From NCBI RefSeq assembly GCF_002113025.1, contig NZ_NEJH01000004.1, positions 434,001-498,000 on the forward strand: DNA of 64,000 nt. The letters are read 5' to 3'. Source of the DNA: Pseudomonas sp. B28(2017). GTDB taxonomy: Bacteria > Pseudomonadota > Gammaproteobacteria > Pseudomonadales > Pseudomonadaceae. A program made the position numbers and the translations under genes. Below are positions 52,755-61,704 of this stretch, piece by piece. Position 1 is the first letter of the stretch, and every line of letters begins with the position of its first letter. Below the pieces are notes generated by a model. The model was not told where the DNA came from. It saw only the letters and a program-made list of their open reading frames with translations, and searched no databases.

Positions 52755-55586
52755 TTAAACAGTAAAGGCGTCTTGCAGCAGCTGTTCCTGCTGTTCGGCG
52801 TGCATCGATGCGTAACCGCATGCAGGTGCAGCAGAAGCCTCGCGGCCCGCGTACTCGAGTACGAGCGACTTGTTGAGGTTGCTGATGCTGCGACGCATGT
52901 GGTGTTGGCTGCAGTACCACGCACCCTGGTTCATCGGCTCTTCCTGACACCAGACGGCATGCTTGACGTTGGTGTAAGGCGCCAGGACTTCCTTCAAGTC
53001 GTCCTCAGGGAATGGGTACAGCTGCTCGATACGCACGATGGCGATGTCGTCACGACCTTCGGCACGGCGTTTTTCCAGCAGGTCGTAGTAGACCTTGCCG
53101 CTACACAGAACAACGCGCTCGACCTTTTTCGGGTCCAGGGCATCGATTTCCGGGATAACGGTCTGGAACGAACCTTCGGCCAGATCTTCCAGCGTCGAGA
53201 TGGCCAGCTTGTGGCGCAGCAGCGACTTCGGAGTCAGGACTACCAAAGGCTTGCGCAGCGGGCGAATGACCTGACGGCGCAGCAAGTGGTAGATCTGAGC
53301 CGGCGTCGTCGGCATGCACACCTGAATGTTGTGCTCGGCGCACAGCTGCAGGTAACGCTCCAGACGAGCCGAGGAGTGCTCCGGACCCTGACCTTCATAA
53401 CCGTGCGGCAGCAGCATGGTCAGACCGCACAGACGGCCCCACTTGTGCTCGCCACTGGTGATGAACTGGTCGATAACTACCTGGGCGCCGTTGGCGAAGT
53501 CGCCGAACTGGGCTTCCCAGATAACCAGGGCATTCGGCGTGGTGGTCGAGTAACCGTACTCGAACGCCAACACCGCTTCTTCGGACAGGAACGAGTCGTA
53601 CAGGTCAAAGCGCGGCTGACCGTCGTACAGGTTCTGCAGCGGGATGTAGGTGCCCGCGTCTTTCTGGTTGTGCAGGACAGCATGACGGTGCGAGAACGTA
53701 CCGCGGCCGATGTCCTGGCCAGTCATGCGAATCGGGTGACCTTCGAACGCCAGGGTCGCGTACGCCATGGTTTCGGCGTAACCCCAGTTGATCGGCAGGC
53801 CGCCGGCTTGCATCTTCTGGCGGTCTTCGTAGATCTTGGCAACCTGACGCTGAACCACGAAGCCTTCCGGGATTTCCAGCAGCTTGGCGGACAGTTCCTG
53901 CAAGGTCTTGAGATCGAAGCGAGTGTCGTGACGCGCGGTCCAGGTGTGACCCAGGTACGGACGCCAGTCCACGAACAGTTCCTTGTTCGGCTCCTTGACC
54001 AGGCTTTTCACTACGTGCAGACCGTTGTCCAGCGCGTTGCGGTATTCGTCGACTTTCGCCTGGACCCGCTCGGCATCCAGCACGCCGGCCTGAATCAGAC
54101 GATCGGCATACAGCTCACGGGTGGTGCGCTGCTTGGTGATCTGCTGATACATCAGTGGCTGTGTACCGCTTGGCTCGTCGGCCTCGTTGTGGCCGCGACG
54201 GCGGTAGCAGACCAGGTCGATCACCACGTCACGCTTGAACTGCATGCGGTAATCGATGGCCAGCTGGGTCACGAACAATACGGCTTCCGGATCATCACCA
54301 TTTACATGGAGGATCGGCGCCTGAATCATTTTCGCGACGTCGGTGGCGTACTCGGTGGAACGCGAGTCCAGCGGGTTGCTGATGGTGAAACCAACCTGGT
54401 TGTTGACCACGATGTGCACGGTGCCGCCGGTCTTGAAACCGCGGGTCTGCGACATCTGGAAGGTTTCCATGACCACGCCCTGACCTGCGAACGCAGCGTC
54501 ACCGTGGATGGAGATCGGCAGAACCTTCTCGCCGGTCGGGTCGTTACGACGGTCCTGACGGGCGCGAACCGAACCCTCGACCACCGGGGATACGATTTCC
54601 AAGTGGGACGGGTTGAACGCCATGGCCAGGTGAACTTCGCCGCCGGTGGTCATCACGTTGGACGAGAAGCCCTGGTGGTATTTCACGTCACCGGAACCCA
54701 GCTCGACCTTCTTCTTGCCTTCGAACTCGTCGAACAGCTCGCGCGGGTTCTTGCCGAAGGTGTTGACCAGCACGTTCAGACGGCCACGGTGGGCCATGCC
54801 GATGACGATTTCCTTGGTGCCGTAGGAACCGGAACGCTGGATCAGCTCGTCGAGCATCGGAATCAGGCTCTCGCCGCCTTCCAGACCGAAACGCTTGGTG
54901 CCCGGGTATTTGGTGCCCAGGTATTTTTCCAGGCCTTCGCCCGCGGTCACGCGCTCGAGCAAGTGGCTCTTGATGTCGGCGGAGTACGTCGGACGACCGC
55001 GTACGCTTTCCAGACGCTGCTGGAACCACTGGCGCTGCTCGGATTCGGTGATGTGCGTAAATTCAGCGCCGATGGTGCGGCAATATGTCTGCTGCAACGC
55101 TTCGTGAATTTCGCGTAGGCTCGCCTCCTCTTTGCCGATGAACAGGTCGCCGGCACGGAAGGTCGTATCAAGATCGGCATTGGTCAAGCCGTAATGATTG
55201 ATCGACAGGTCTGCAGGTGCAGTACGCTGCCACAGCCCCAGCGGGTCAAGCTGGGCTGCCTGGTGGCCACGCATACGGTAGGCCTGGATCAATCGCAGCA
55301 CTTCAACTTGCTTCTTCTCGTGCTCAGTGCTCACGCTACCGGCGGAAACCGGTTGGGCGCGGCGCTGGTTCTTTGCCAGCAACACGAAATGATCGCGAAT
55401 TGTGGAGTGCGAAACATCGGTGGCAGAGTTGCCGTCAGCTGGCAACTTCTGGAAGTAGGTGCGCCACTCTTCTGGCACAGCGTTAGGGTCGTGCAGGTAG
55501 AGCTCGTAAAGCTCTTCCACATAGGCAGCGTTACTACCGGATAGGTAGGCACTGTTCCACATGCGCTGCATCACGCTTTCTTGCAT
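52755..55586 (-). CDS. sucA: 2-oxoglutarate dehydrogenase E1 component
   Basis: A 943-residue thiamine-diphosphate enzyme that decarboxylates 2-oxoglutarate and succinylates the lipoyl group of SucB. N-terminal motif SAYLSGSNAAYVEELYELYL and HHRGRLNVL-type block IGMAHRGRLNVLVNTFGK are diagnostic; ThDP and Mg binding lie in SIHGDAAFAGQGVVMET and NNQVGFTISNPLDSR; the transketolase-like C-terminal part contains RLEPLYPF-like IEQLYPFPEDDLKEVL. Length is normal for the family. The start ATG 55586 (MQESVMQRMWNSAYL) is chosen; the Met at residue 6 is an alternative. Confidence 0.97.
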   Translation of the reverse strand: MQESVMQRMWNSAYLSGSNAAYVEELYELYLHDPNAVPEEWRTYFQKLPADGNSATDVSHSTIRDHFVLLAKNQRRAQPVSAGSVSTEHEKKQVEVLRLIQAYRMRGHQAAQLDPLGLWQRTAPADLSINHYGLTNADLDTTFRAGDLFIGKEEASLREIHEALQQTYCRTIGAEFTHITESEQRQWFQQRLESVRGRPTYSADIKSHLLERVTAGEGLEKYLGTKYPGTKRFGLEGGESLIPMLDELIQRSGSYGTKEIVIGMAHRGRLNVLVNTFGKNPRELFDEFEGKKKVELGSGDVKYHQGFSSNVMTTGGEVHLAMAFNPSHLEIVSPVVEGSVRARQDRRNDPTGEKVLPISIHGDAAFAGQGVVMETFQMSQTRGFKTGGTVHIVVNNQVGFTISNPLDSRSTEYATDVAKMIQAPILHVNGDDPEAVLFVTQLAIDYRMQFKRDVVIDLVCYRRRGHNEADEPSGTQPLMYQQITKQRTTRELYADRLIQAGVLDAERVQAKVDEYRNALDNGLHVVKSLVKEPNKELFVDWRPYLGHTWTARHDTRFDLKTLQELSAKLLEIPEGFVVQRQVAKIYEDRQKMQAGGLPINWGYAETMAYATLAFEGHPIRMTGQDIGRGTFSHRHAVLHNQKDAGTYIPLQNLYDGQPRFDLYDSFLSEEAVLAFEYGYSTTTPNALVIWEAQFGDFANGAQVVIDQFITSGEHKWGRLCGLTMLLPHGYEGQGPEHSSARLERYLQLCAEHNIQVCMPTTPAQIYHLLRRQVIRPLRKPLVVLTPKSLLRHKLAISTLEDLAEGSFQTVIPEIDALDPKKVERVVLCSGKVYYDLLEKRRAEGRDDIAIVRIEQLYPFPEDDLKEVLAPYTNVKHAVWCQEEPMNQGAWYCSQHHMRRSISNLNKSLVLEYAGREASAAPACGYASMHAEQQEQLLQDAFTV

Positions 55587-55810
55587 GCTTGGTCACCCTC
55601 GGTTAGGGGAACACCATCGGTGTCGACACCGAGCAAACTTGCAGAAGTCCGAATGCAGCGACCAAAACAAGCCACTAGGATCACACTGATAGTCCGGGTA
55701 CCAGCCCGGATGCCCCTGCTTGTCTCATTTCTTCAAAATAAGAGCCGCAGCCTTTTAAGCTGCTGCTCAGGTTAAAACTACGGCGCCGGTTGAAGCCTGC
55801 GCCGCAGCAT

Positions 55811-55840
55811 CTACGGGTACAGCGGTTCTACGGGTACAGC
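55811..55840. repeat. Short direct repeat next to the sdhB stop
   Basis: CTACGGGTACAGC occurs at 55811-55823 and again at 55828-55840, i.e. a 17-base period, seven bases downstream of the sdhB stop codon on the minus strand. It lies in the 261-base sdhB-sucA gap, which otherwise contains only a likely sucA promoter/leader. A local duplication is the simplest origin. Confidence 0.7.
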
Positions 55841-55847
55841 AGCTGAA

Positions 55848-56552
55848 TCACACGCCGCTCGAGAGCAACATGTTACGGATGTGACCGATGGCCTTAGTCG
55901 GGTTCAGGCCTTTCGGACATACGTTGACGCAGTTCATGATCCCGCGGCAGCGGAATACGCTGAACGGGTCATCCAGCGAAGCCAGACGCTCGGATGTCTT
56001 GGTGTCACGACTGTCTGCCAGGAAGCGGTACGCTTGCAGCAGGGCAGCCGGGCCCAGGAACTTGTCCGGGTTCCACCAGAAGGACGGGCACGAAGTCGAG
56101 CAGCAAGCGCACAGGATGCACTCGTACAGACCGTCGAGCTTTTCACGCTCTTCAGGGGACTGCAGACGCTCGATGGCCGGAGCCGGCGTGTCGTTCTGCA
56201 GGAATGGCTTAACCTTCTCGTATTGCTTGTAGAAGATGCTCATATCGACGACCAGGTCACGGATAACCGGCAAACCTGGCAGCGGACGAACGATCAGCTT
56301 GTTACCTTTTACGACGGCAGACAGCGGCGTGATGCACGCCAGACCGTTTTTGCCGTTGATGTTCATGCCGTCGGAACCGCAAACACCTTCACGGCAAGAG
56401 CGACGATAGGAGAAACCTTCGTCCTGCTCTTTGATCAGGGCCAGCACGTCCAGCACCATCAGGTCTTTACCACCGGTATCAACCTGGAATTCCTGCATGA
56501 ACGGCGCAGCGTCCTGATCAGGGTTGTAACGATAAACACTGACTTGCAACAT
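55848..56552 (-). CDS. sdhB: Succinate dehydrogenase iron-sulfur subunit
   Basis: A 234-residue subunit at the membrane, carrying three Fe-S clusters between the flavin and the quinone site. The [2Fe-2S] ligands are in SCREGVCGSDGMNINGKNGL, the [4Fe-4S] ligands in CILCACCSTSCPSFWWN, and the [3Fe-4S] ligands in CRGIMNCVNVCPKGLNP. The start is ATG 56552 (MLQVSVYRYNPD), eleven bases after sdhA; MTAM upstream at 56561 is less likely. It completes the sdhCDAB set. Confidence 0.97.
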   Translation of the reverse strand: MLQVSVYRYNPDQDAAPFMQEFQVDTGGKDLMVLDVLALIKEQDEGFSYRRSCREGVCGSDGMNINGKNGLACITPLSAVVKGNKLIVRPLPGLPVIRDLVVDMSIFYKQYEKVKPFLQNDTPAPAIERLQSPEEREKLDGLYECILCACCSTSCPSFWWNPDKFLGPAALLQAYRFLADSRDTKTSERLASLDDPFSVFRCRGIMNCVNVCPKGLNPTKAIGHIRNMLLSSGV

Positions 56553-56563
56553 GGCGGTCACCC

Positions 56564-58336
56564 TTAATAAGTCCGGACTTTAGGTTCGAAAGTCGGAACA
56601 GTCTTCGGCGAGAAGTTCACGGCACGCTTGGCAACGCGTTTCTCACCCGGGAAGTACAGGGTGTGGCACAGCCAGTTTTCGTCGTCACGGTCTTCGAAGT
56701 CTTCACGGGCGTGAGCACCGCGGGACTCTTTACGTACTTCGGCAGCGATGGCGGTAGCTTCAGCCACTTCCAGCAGGTTTTGCAGTTCCAGCGCCTCGAT
56801 ACGTGCAGTGTTGAACGCCTGCGACTTATCGTTGATCTTCACGTTGGCGATACGCTTGCGCAGATCTGCCAGCTGGGCAATACCCTTCTGCATGTATTCG
56901 CCGGTACGGAATACACCGAAGTAGTTCTGCATGCAGCTTTGCAGCTCGCGACGCAGGGTAGCGACGTCTTCGCCGTCGGTACGGTTGTTCAGGGCATTCA
57001 GACGCGCCAGGGCAGCTTCGATGTCGGCTTCGGTAGCGTCGTCGTATTCGATGCCGTCGGTCAGCGCCTTCTCGAGGTGCAGGCCGGCAGCGCGGCCGAA
57101 TACCACCAGGTCGAGCAGCGAGTTGCCGCCCAGACGGTTGGCACCGTGAACCGATACGCAAGCCACTTCACCGACCGCGAACAGGCCCGGAATGATGGTG
57201 TCTTTGCCGTCGGCGTCTTGAGTGATCGCCTGACCATGAATGTTGGTGGCAACGCCGCCCATCATATAGTGGCAGGTCGGAACAACCGGAACCGGAGCGA
57301 CGACCGGGTCAACGTGTGCGAAAGTCTTCGACAGTTCGCAGATGCCTGGCAGACGGCTGTGCAGCACTTCCTCGCCCAGGTGGTCGAGTTTGAGCATTAC
57401 GTGGTCGCCATTCGGACCGCAACCGTTGCCGGCGATGATCTCTTTAACCATCGAACGGGCAACCACGTCACGACCGGCAAGGTCTTTGGCGTTCGGAGCA
57501 TAACGCTCCATGAAACGCTCGCCGTGCTTGTTGATCAGGTAACCACCTTCACCACGGCAACCTTCGGTAACCAGTACACCGGCGCCGGCAATGCCGGTCG
57601 GGTGGAACTGCCACATTTCGATGTCTTGTACCGGCACGCCAGCACGCAGAGCCATGCCGACGCCGTCACCGGTGTTGATCAGGGCGTTGGTGGTGGATGC
57701 ATAGATACGACCTGCACCGCCGGTGGCCAGTACGGTGGCTTTGGCGCGGATGTAGGTGGTTTCGCCGGTTTCGATGCAGATCGCGATCACACCGACGAAC
57801 TCGCCTTGACCGTTCTTTACCAGATCGACAGCGTAGTATTCGTTCAGGAACGTGGTGCCGGCTTTCAGGTTGCCCTGATAAAGGGTGTGCAGCAGCGCGT
57901 GACCGGTACGGTCGGACGCCGCGCAAGTACGCGCAGCCTGGCCGCCCTTGCCGTAGTCCTTGGACTGACCGCCGAACGGACGCTGGTAGATGCGACCGGT
58001 TTCGGTACGGGAGAACGGCAGGCCCATGTGGTCCAGTTCGAAAACTGCGGCCGGACCTTCCTGACACATGTATTCGATAGCGTCCTGGTCACCGATGTAG
58101 TCGGAACCCTTGACGGTGTCGTACATGTGCCAGCGCCAGTCATCGTTCGGGTCGGCAGACGCAATGGCGCAAGTGATGCCGCCCTGGGCCGATACGGTGT
58201 GCGAACGAGTCGGGAAAACCTTGGTGATCACGGCAGTCTTGTGACCGCCTTGCGCCAGTTGCAGCGCTGCGCGCATGCCGGCACCGCCACCACCAATAAT
58301 GATGGCGTCGAAAGAAATCGTTGGAATGTTAGCCAT
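56564..58336 (-). CDS. sdhA: Succinate dehydrogenase flavoprotein subunit
   Basis: A 590-residue covalent flavoprotein that oxidises succinate to fumarate. The dinucleotide fold is [20 protein letters not shown], the FAD-linked His is in [12 protein letters not shown], and the active-site pattern [20 protein letters not shown] with the later [20 protein letters not shown] are as expected. The length is typical. It starts three bases after the sdhD stop codon. Confidence 0.97.
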   Translation of the reverse strand: MANIPTISFDAIIIGGGGAGMRAALQLAQGGHKTAVITKVFPTRSHTVSAQGGITCAIASADPNDDWRWHMYDTVKGSDYIGDQDAIEYMCQEGPAAVFELDHMGLPFSRTETGRIYQRPFGGQSKDYGKGGQAARTCAASDRTGHALLHTLYQGNLKAGTTFLNEYYAVDLVKNGQGEFVGVIAICIETGETTYIRAKATVLATGGAGRIYASTTNALINTGDGVGMALRAGVPVQDIEMWQFHPTGIAGAGVLVTEGCRGEGGYLINKHGERFMERYAPNAKDLAGRDVVARSMVKEIIAGNGCGPNGDHVMLKLDHLGEEVLHSRLPGICELSKTFAHVDPVVAPVPVVPTCHYMMGGVATNIHGQAITQDADGKDTIIPGLFAVGEVACVSVHGANRLGGNSLLDLVVFGRAAGLHLEKALTDGIEYDDATEADIEAALARLNALNNRTDGEDVATLRRELQSCMQNYFGVFRTGEYMQKGIAQLADLRKRIANVKINDKSQAFNTARIEALELQNLLEVAEATAIAAEVRKESRGAHAREDFEDRDDENWLCHTLYFPGEKRVAKRAVNFSPKTVPTFEPKVRTY

Positions 58337-58339
58337 GAC

Positions 58340-58708
58340 TCAGATACCCCAGAGAATCTGCACACCCCAGACGAAGTAAGCGAACATCGCAACGCCGCAT
58401 ACTGCCTGGAAAAGGAAACGCACAGCCGTCGCGGACTTGCCCAGCGCCATTGGCGTCAGGTAGTCGGTCGCGATGGTCCACATGCCGACCCAGGCGTGAG
58501 CGCCGAGGGCAACAAGGGCCAGGAGGCTGAAGATACGCATCCCGTTGTGGGCGAACAGTTCATGCCACTGGGCGTACTCGAGGCCAGGATGGGCCACGAT
58601 GTATCCGATCAGGAAAATGAAGTAAGCCGCGAGAACGACCGCAGAAACGCGTTGCGCCATCCAGTCATAGAGGCCCGAACGCGACAGGTTCGTGACGTTA
58701 GTTACCAT
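58340..58708 (-). CDS. sdhD: Succinate dehydrogenase membrane anchor subunit
   Basis: A 122-residue membrane protein from ATG 58708 (MVTNVTNLSRSGLYDWMAQR), with three helices. The quinone/heme region is in AYFIFLIGYIVAHPG and LGAHAWVGMWTIATDYL, where the His and the Tyr expected near heme b and ubiquinone can be seen. It overlaps the sdhC end by seven bases. A longer in-frame reading to 58972 is within sdhC and rejected. Confidence 0.95.
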   Translation of the reverse strand: MVTNVTNLSRSGLYDWMAQRVSAVVLAAYFIFLIGYIVAHPGLEYAQWHELFAHNGMRIFSLLALVALGAHAWVGMWTIATDYLTPMALGKSATAVRFLFQAVCGVAMFAYFVWGVQILWGI

Positions 58709-59076
58709 ATCCAAACTCCTGCCAGAACGATTACCACCACGGAAACGGCGATAACGATTTTCGAGCCCAGCTTGCCGCCTTCCAGCGTCTCGCCGATGCC
58801 CATGTCCATGATCAAATGGCGCACACCGGCTACCAGGTGATACAGCAGAGCGGACAGGATGCCCCAAATCACTAGCTTGGCTAGCGGACTGGTCAGACAC
58901 GCTTTCACCTGACCGAAGCCTTCCTCGGAGCTCAGCGACTTGTCCCATGCGTAAAGCATGATGGCAAGGCACACGAAGAGGATGACACCGGAAATACGGT
59001 GAAGAATGGACGTGTAAGCAGTGACTGGGAGTTTGATGGTCCTTAGGTCTAGGTTTACAGGTCGTTGGCTTTTCAC
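58702..59076 (-). CDS. sdhC: Succinate dehydrogenase cytochrome b556 subunit
   Basis: A 124-residue membrane protein with three helices that binds heme b with SdhD. The signature RPVNLDLRTIKLPVTAYTSI with LHRISGVILF is in the right place, and the heme-ligand region is in LLYHLVAGVRHLIMD. No ATG is available: the best start is GTG 59076 (VKSQRPV, read as Met), preceded by an A-rich stretch with no clear Shine-Dalgarno. It is the first gene of the sdh-suc cluster, and its promoter must lie in the gap toward gltA. Confidence 0.93.
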   Translation of the reverse strand: MKSQRPVNLDLRTIKLPVTAYTSILHRISGVILFVCLAIMLYAWDKSLSSEEGFGQVKACLTSPLAKLVIWGILSALLYHLVAGVRHLIMDMGIGETLEGGKLGSKIVIAVSVVVIVLAGVWIW

Positions 59077-59440
59077 GGCTTTTTTTTCACACTGAAGAGC
59101 CCCTAACAATCAGGGCAAAGTTGTTGGGGAGTGCACTGGTCAGGTAACCACCACCCAGGGATGCGACCCCCAATGAAAGCAAGCCCAAAAGCCCTTGGCG
59201 GTCGGTGGCCGAGTATAGACAGTTAGGCTACTAATGACAACGCAAACACCTAACCCAAACAGCGGATTGCGCAACTGACATAAAAGGCGTAAATGGCAGT
59301 CAATTTCGAGGAAAAAGTCCAGTTAAAGCCTTCTGGAGCAAGACTTTAGGCAAATTGACATTCGAATTTATCTCACTATAGTGGTGCGGGCCCTGCGTGG
59401 GGGGTCTGTCTGATGATTTCAAGCATAAATAGGAGGCCAC
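59077..59440. other. Divergent sdhC-gltA control region
   Basis: A 364-base gap without a gene. It holds the gltA promoter (59355-59382), the AGGAGG ribosome site of gltA at 59431-59436, and presumably the sdhC promoter nearer the left end. No conspicuous repeat is present. Both operons are likely to be controlled together from here. Confidence 0.7.
59355..59382 (+). promoter_or_regulatory. Sigma-70-type promoter of gltA
   Basis: A consensus -35 box TTGACA at 59355-59360 is separated by 16 bases from a -10-like TATAGT at 59377-59382, about 60 bases upstream of the gltA ATG. This is close to the sigma-70 consensus and is the best promoter match noticed in the window. Confidence 0.75.
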
Positions 59441-60730
59441 ATGGCTGACAAAAAAGCGCAGTTGATCATCGAGGGCGCAGCCCCCGTCGAGCTGCCCATT
59501 TTAACCGGCACCGTTGGTCCCGATGTTATCGATGTTCGGGGCCTGACGGCCACGGGCCGTTTCACCTTTGACCCAGGCTTCATGTCGACCGCTTCGTGCG
59601 AATCGAAGATCACCTATATTGACGGCGACAACGGCATTCTGCTGCACCGCGGCTACCCGATCGAACAGCTGGCTGAAAAGTCGGACTATCTGGAGACCTG
59701 CTATCTGCTGCTCAACGGCGAACTGCCGACCGCAGAACAGAAGGCCCAGTTCGTCAGCACCGTGAAGAACCACACCATGGTTCACGAGCAGCTGAAGACC
59801 TTCTTCAACGGTTTCCGTCGCGACGCCCACCCGATGGCCGTCATGTGCGGCGTAGTCGGCGCCCTCTCGGCGTTCTACCACGACTCCCTCGACATCAATA
59901 ACCCGCAGCATCGCGAAATCTCCGCGATCCGCCTGGTTGCCAAGATGCCGACCCTGGCGGCAATGGTTTACAAGTACTCCATGGGCCAACCCATGATGTA
60001 CCCGCGCAACGACCTGTCGTACGCGGAAAACTTCCTGCACATGATGTTCAACACCCCGTGCGAGATCAAACCGATCAGCCCGGTACTCGCCAAGGCCATG
60101 GACCGGATCTTCATCCTCCACGCCGACCACGAGCAGAACGCCTCGACGTCCACCGTACGTCTGGCAGGTTCCTCGGGTGCCAACCCGTTCGCCTGTATCG
60201 CCGCCGGTATCGCTGCACTGTGGGGCCCTGCCCACGGCGGTGCGAACGAAGCCGTGTTGACCATGCTCGATGAAATTGGCGATGTCTCGAACATCGACAA
60301 GTACATCGCCAAGGCCAAAGACAAGAACGATCCGTTCAAACTGATGGGCTTCGGTCACCGGGTTTACAAAAACCGCGACCCACGCGCTACCGTCATGAAG
60401 CAGACCTGCGACGAAGTATTGAAGGAACTGGGCATCACCAACGATCCGCAACTCGAACTGGCCATGCGCCTGGAAGAGATCGCCCTGACCGACCCGTACT
60501 TCATCGAACGCTCGCTGTACCCGAACGTCGACTTCTACTCGGGGATCATCCTCAAGGCGATCGGCATTCCAACCAGTATGTTCACCGTGATCTTCGCCCT
60601 GGCGCGGACCGTCGGCTGGATCTCCCACTGGAAAGAAATGCTCTCCAGCCCGTACAAGATCGGCCGTCCGCGCCAGTTGTACACCGGCTACGAGTCGCGT
60701 GACATTACCAAGCTGGAAGACCGCAAGTAA
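59441..60730 (+). CDS. gltA: Citrate synthase (type II, hexameric)
   Basis: A 429-residue enzyme condensing acetyl-CoA and oxaloacetate. Its N-terminal beta-rich extension ([20 protein letters not shown]) and length are typical of the large, NADH-inhibited type of Gram-negative bacteria. Catalytic blocks are [20 protein letters not shown] (His), [14 protein letters not shown] (His) and the C-terminal [16 protein letters not shown] (Asp). AGGAGG precedes the ATG by four bases. It is divergent from sdhC, as in other Pseudomonas, and has its own terminator. Confidence 0.97.
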   Translation: MADKKAQLIIEGAAPVELPILTGTVGPDVIDVRGLTATGRFTFDPGFMSTASCESKITYIDGDNGILLHRGYPIEQLAEKSDYLETCYLLLNGELPTAEQKAQFVSTVKNHTMVHEQLKTFFNGFRRDAHPMAVMCGVVGALSAFYHDSLDINNPQHREISAIRLVAKMPTLAAMVYKYSMGQPMMYPRNDLSYAENFLHMMFNTPCEIKPISPVLAKAMDRIFILHADHEQNASTSTVRLAGSSGANPFACIAAGIAALWGPAHGGANEAVLTMLDEIGDVSNIDKYIAKAKDKNDPFKLMGFGHRVYKNRDPRATVMKQTCDEVLKELGITNDPQLELAMRLEEIALTDPYFIERSLYPNVDFYSGIILKAIGIPTSMFTVIFALARTVGWISHWKEMLSSPYKIGRPRQLYTGYESRDITKLEDRK

Positions 60731-60766
60731 GAGCTGCCTTGCTGTAGCGTGTTGAGTTGTACCGGG

Positions 60767-60795
60767 AACGGCCTCTTATATAGAGGCCGTTTTTG
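60767..60795 (+). terminator. Rho-independent terminator of gltA
   Basis: AACGGCCTCT and AGAGGCCGTT form a perfect ten-base-pair stem with a five-base loop, followed by TTTTG, 37 bases after the gltA stop. Confidence 0.9.
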
Positions 60796-60820
60796 TTTAT
60801 GCCAGGCGTTTTTTTGATCG

Positions 60821-61070
60821 TGGGCATATCCGTTATTCAGGTAACGGCGACTTATGGTTCCGCTTTTACAGCGGGTTACTTGGAAGAGCCCCAAGTAACC
60901 AAGGGCTCTTGCCCCTGACGTTCGGTGCCTCGCCAAGGCTCGGCATTCCCTCGCTCCGGTCCTGCTCCGTACGCGGCTAACCCGGCACCCATGCCGGGTT
61001 GCCCACTGCGCAGAACCTGCGCTCAGCCTCTCGAGGGGGCAAGAAGATCAACAGCCAAAGCCAAAGCGAG
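60821..61070 (-). repeat. Left module of a large inverted repeat (non-coding)
   Basis: This module reads outward on the minus strand and ends with AGTCGCCGTTACCTGAATAA then CGGATATGCCCA. It is homologous to the right module at 61300-61602. Shared blocks in order are GATCTT, GCCCCCTCG, AGGCTGAGCG, CCGGAGCGAgGGAA, CCGAGCC, GCGAGG and the terminal block. In the minus-strand frame the last part would read VTRCKSGTISRRYLNNGY, very like VSRRQGETVSRRYRSNGY of the other module. Confidence 0.75.
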
Positions 61071-61112
61071 GCGGCCTACTGGCCGGCCTGATCGCGATTG
61101 AACGCGTTCCCC

Positions 61113-61229
61113 CCTGTAGGAGCGAGCCTGCTCGCGAAAAACGCCGGGACACCGCGGGGATTCAGACAGCCCACGTCATCGTTGACGACCATCGTCGGAA
61201 CGCCGCCCGGAGCAAGCTCGCTCCTACAG
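61113..61229. repeat. REPIN inside the inverted repeat
   Basis: CCTGTAGGAGCGAGCCTGCT with CGCGAAAA at the left and the variant half CCATCGTCGGAACGCCGCCC, GGAGCAAGCTCGCTCCTACA at the right. It sits between the two homologous modules, near the middle of the block. Confidence 0.88.
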
Positions 61230-61299
61230 AAGAGCAGAGCAAAGGCAGATCCGCGTACACCCGTTGCTCTTCACCACTCAACAGGCCGAGCGTTAGCTC

Positions 61300-61602
61300 G
61301 CCTGCCGCTCTTGATCTTGATCCACCCGCCCCCTCGGCAGGCTGAGCGGAGGCGTTCATCCGGGGATGGGCGCGCAGCGCCGTTCGACGCAGTCGAACTC
61401 ATTGCATGTAGGTCGAGCGAAGCCGACCGGAGGGCAATGCCCCCGGATAAATGCCGGAGCGAAGGAACCCCGAGCCCAAGCGAGGGGCCGGACGTTCGGG
61501 GCGAGCGTTTTTTTGCTTACTTTTTTAGGCGCTTGTAAAAAAAGTGAGTCGCCGTCAGGGCGAAACCGTCAGTCGCCGTTACCGCAGCAACGGATATACA
61601 CA
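61300..61602 (+). repeat. Right module of a large inverted repeat (non-coding)
   Basis: Mirror partner of the left module, reading outward on the plus strand and ending AGTCGCCGTTACCGCAGCAA then CGGATATACACA. The outermost 32 bases match the other end at 26 positions, and a 54-base block further in (61454-61507) matches at about 43. An open frame at 61098-61538 crosses it, but it reads through the REPIN and is not supported as a gene. Confidence 0.75.
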
Positions 61603-61639
61603 CCATCAAAAAACTCTGGTCGATTATAGCCCAACAAAA

Positions 61640-61667
61640 AATGCCCCGATCTCTCGACCGGGGCATT
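61640..61667 (-). terminator. Rho-independent terminator of actP
   Basis: AATGCCCCGATC and GACCGGGGCATT form a twelve-base-pair stem with one G-T wobble and a four-base loop; a T-run follows on the minus strand, 38 bases after the actP stop. Confidence 0.9.
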
Positions 61668-61704
61668 GGATGTCAGTGCAACTTATATATAAAACGCTGA
61701 AGCC

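Noticed and set aside
51582..55118. A 1178-codon open frame on the plus strand
   Set aside because: It is exactly antisense to sucB and sucA, whose proteins are unmistakable. High-GC codon bias leaves the complementary frame free of stops.
56663..58840. A 725-codon open frame on the plus strand
   Set aside because: Antisense of sdhA and sdhD; its translation shows no domain or signal.
61098..61538. A 146-codon open frame in the gltA-actP gap
   Set aside because: It reads through a REPIN and then one module of the inverted repeat; composition is Arg/Pro/Ser-rich and no ribosome site is seen.
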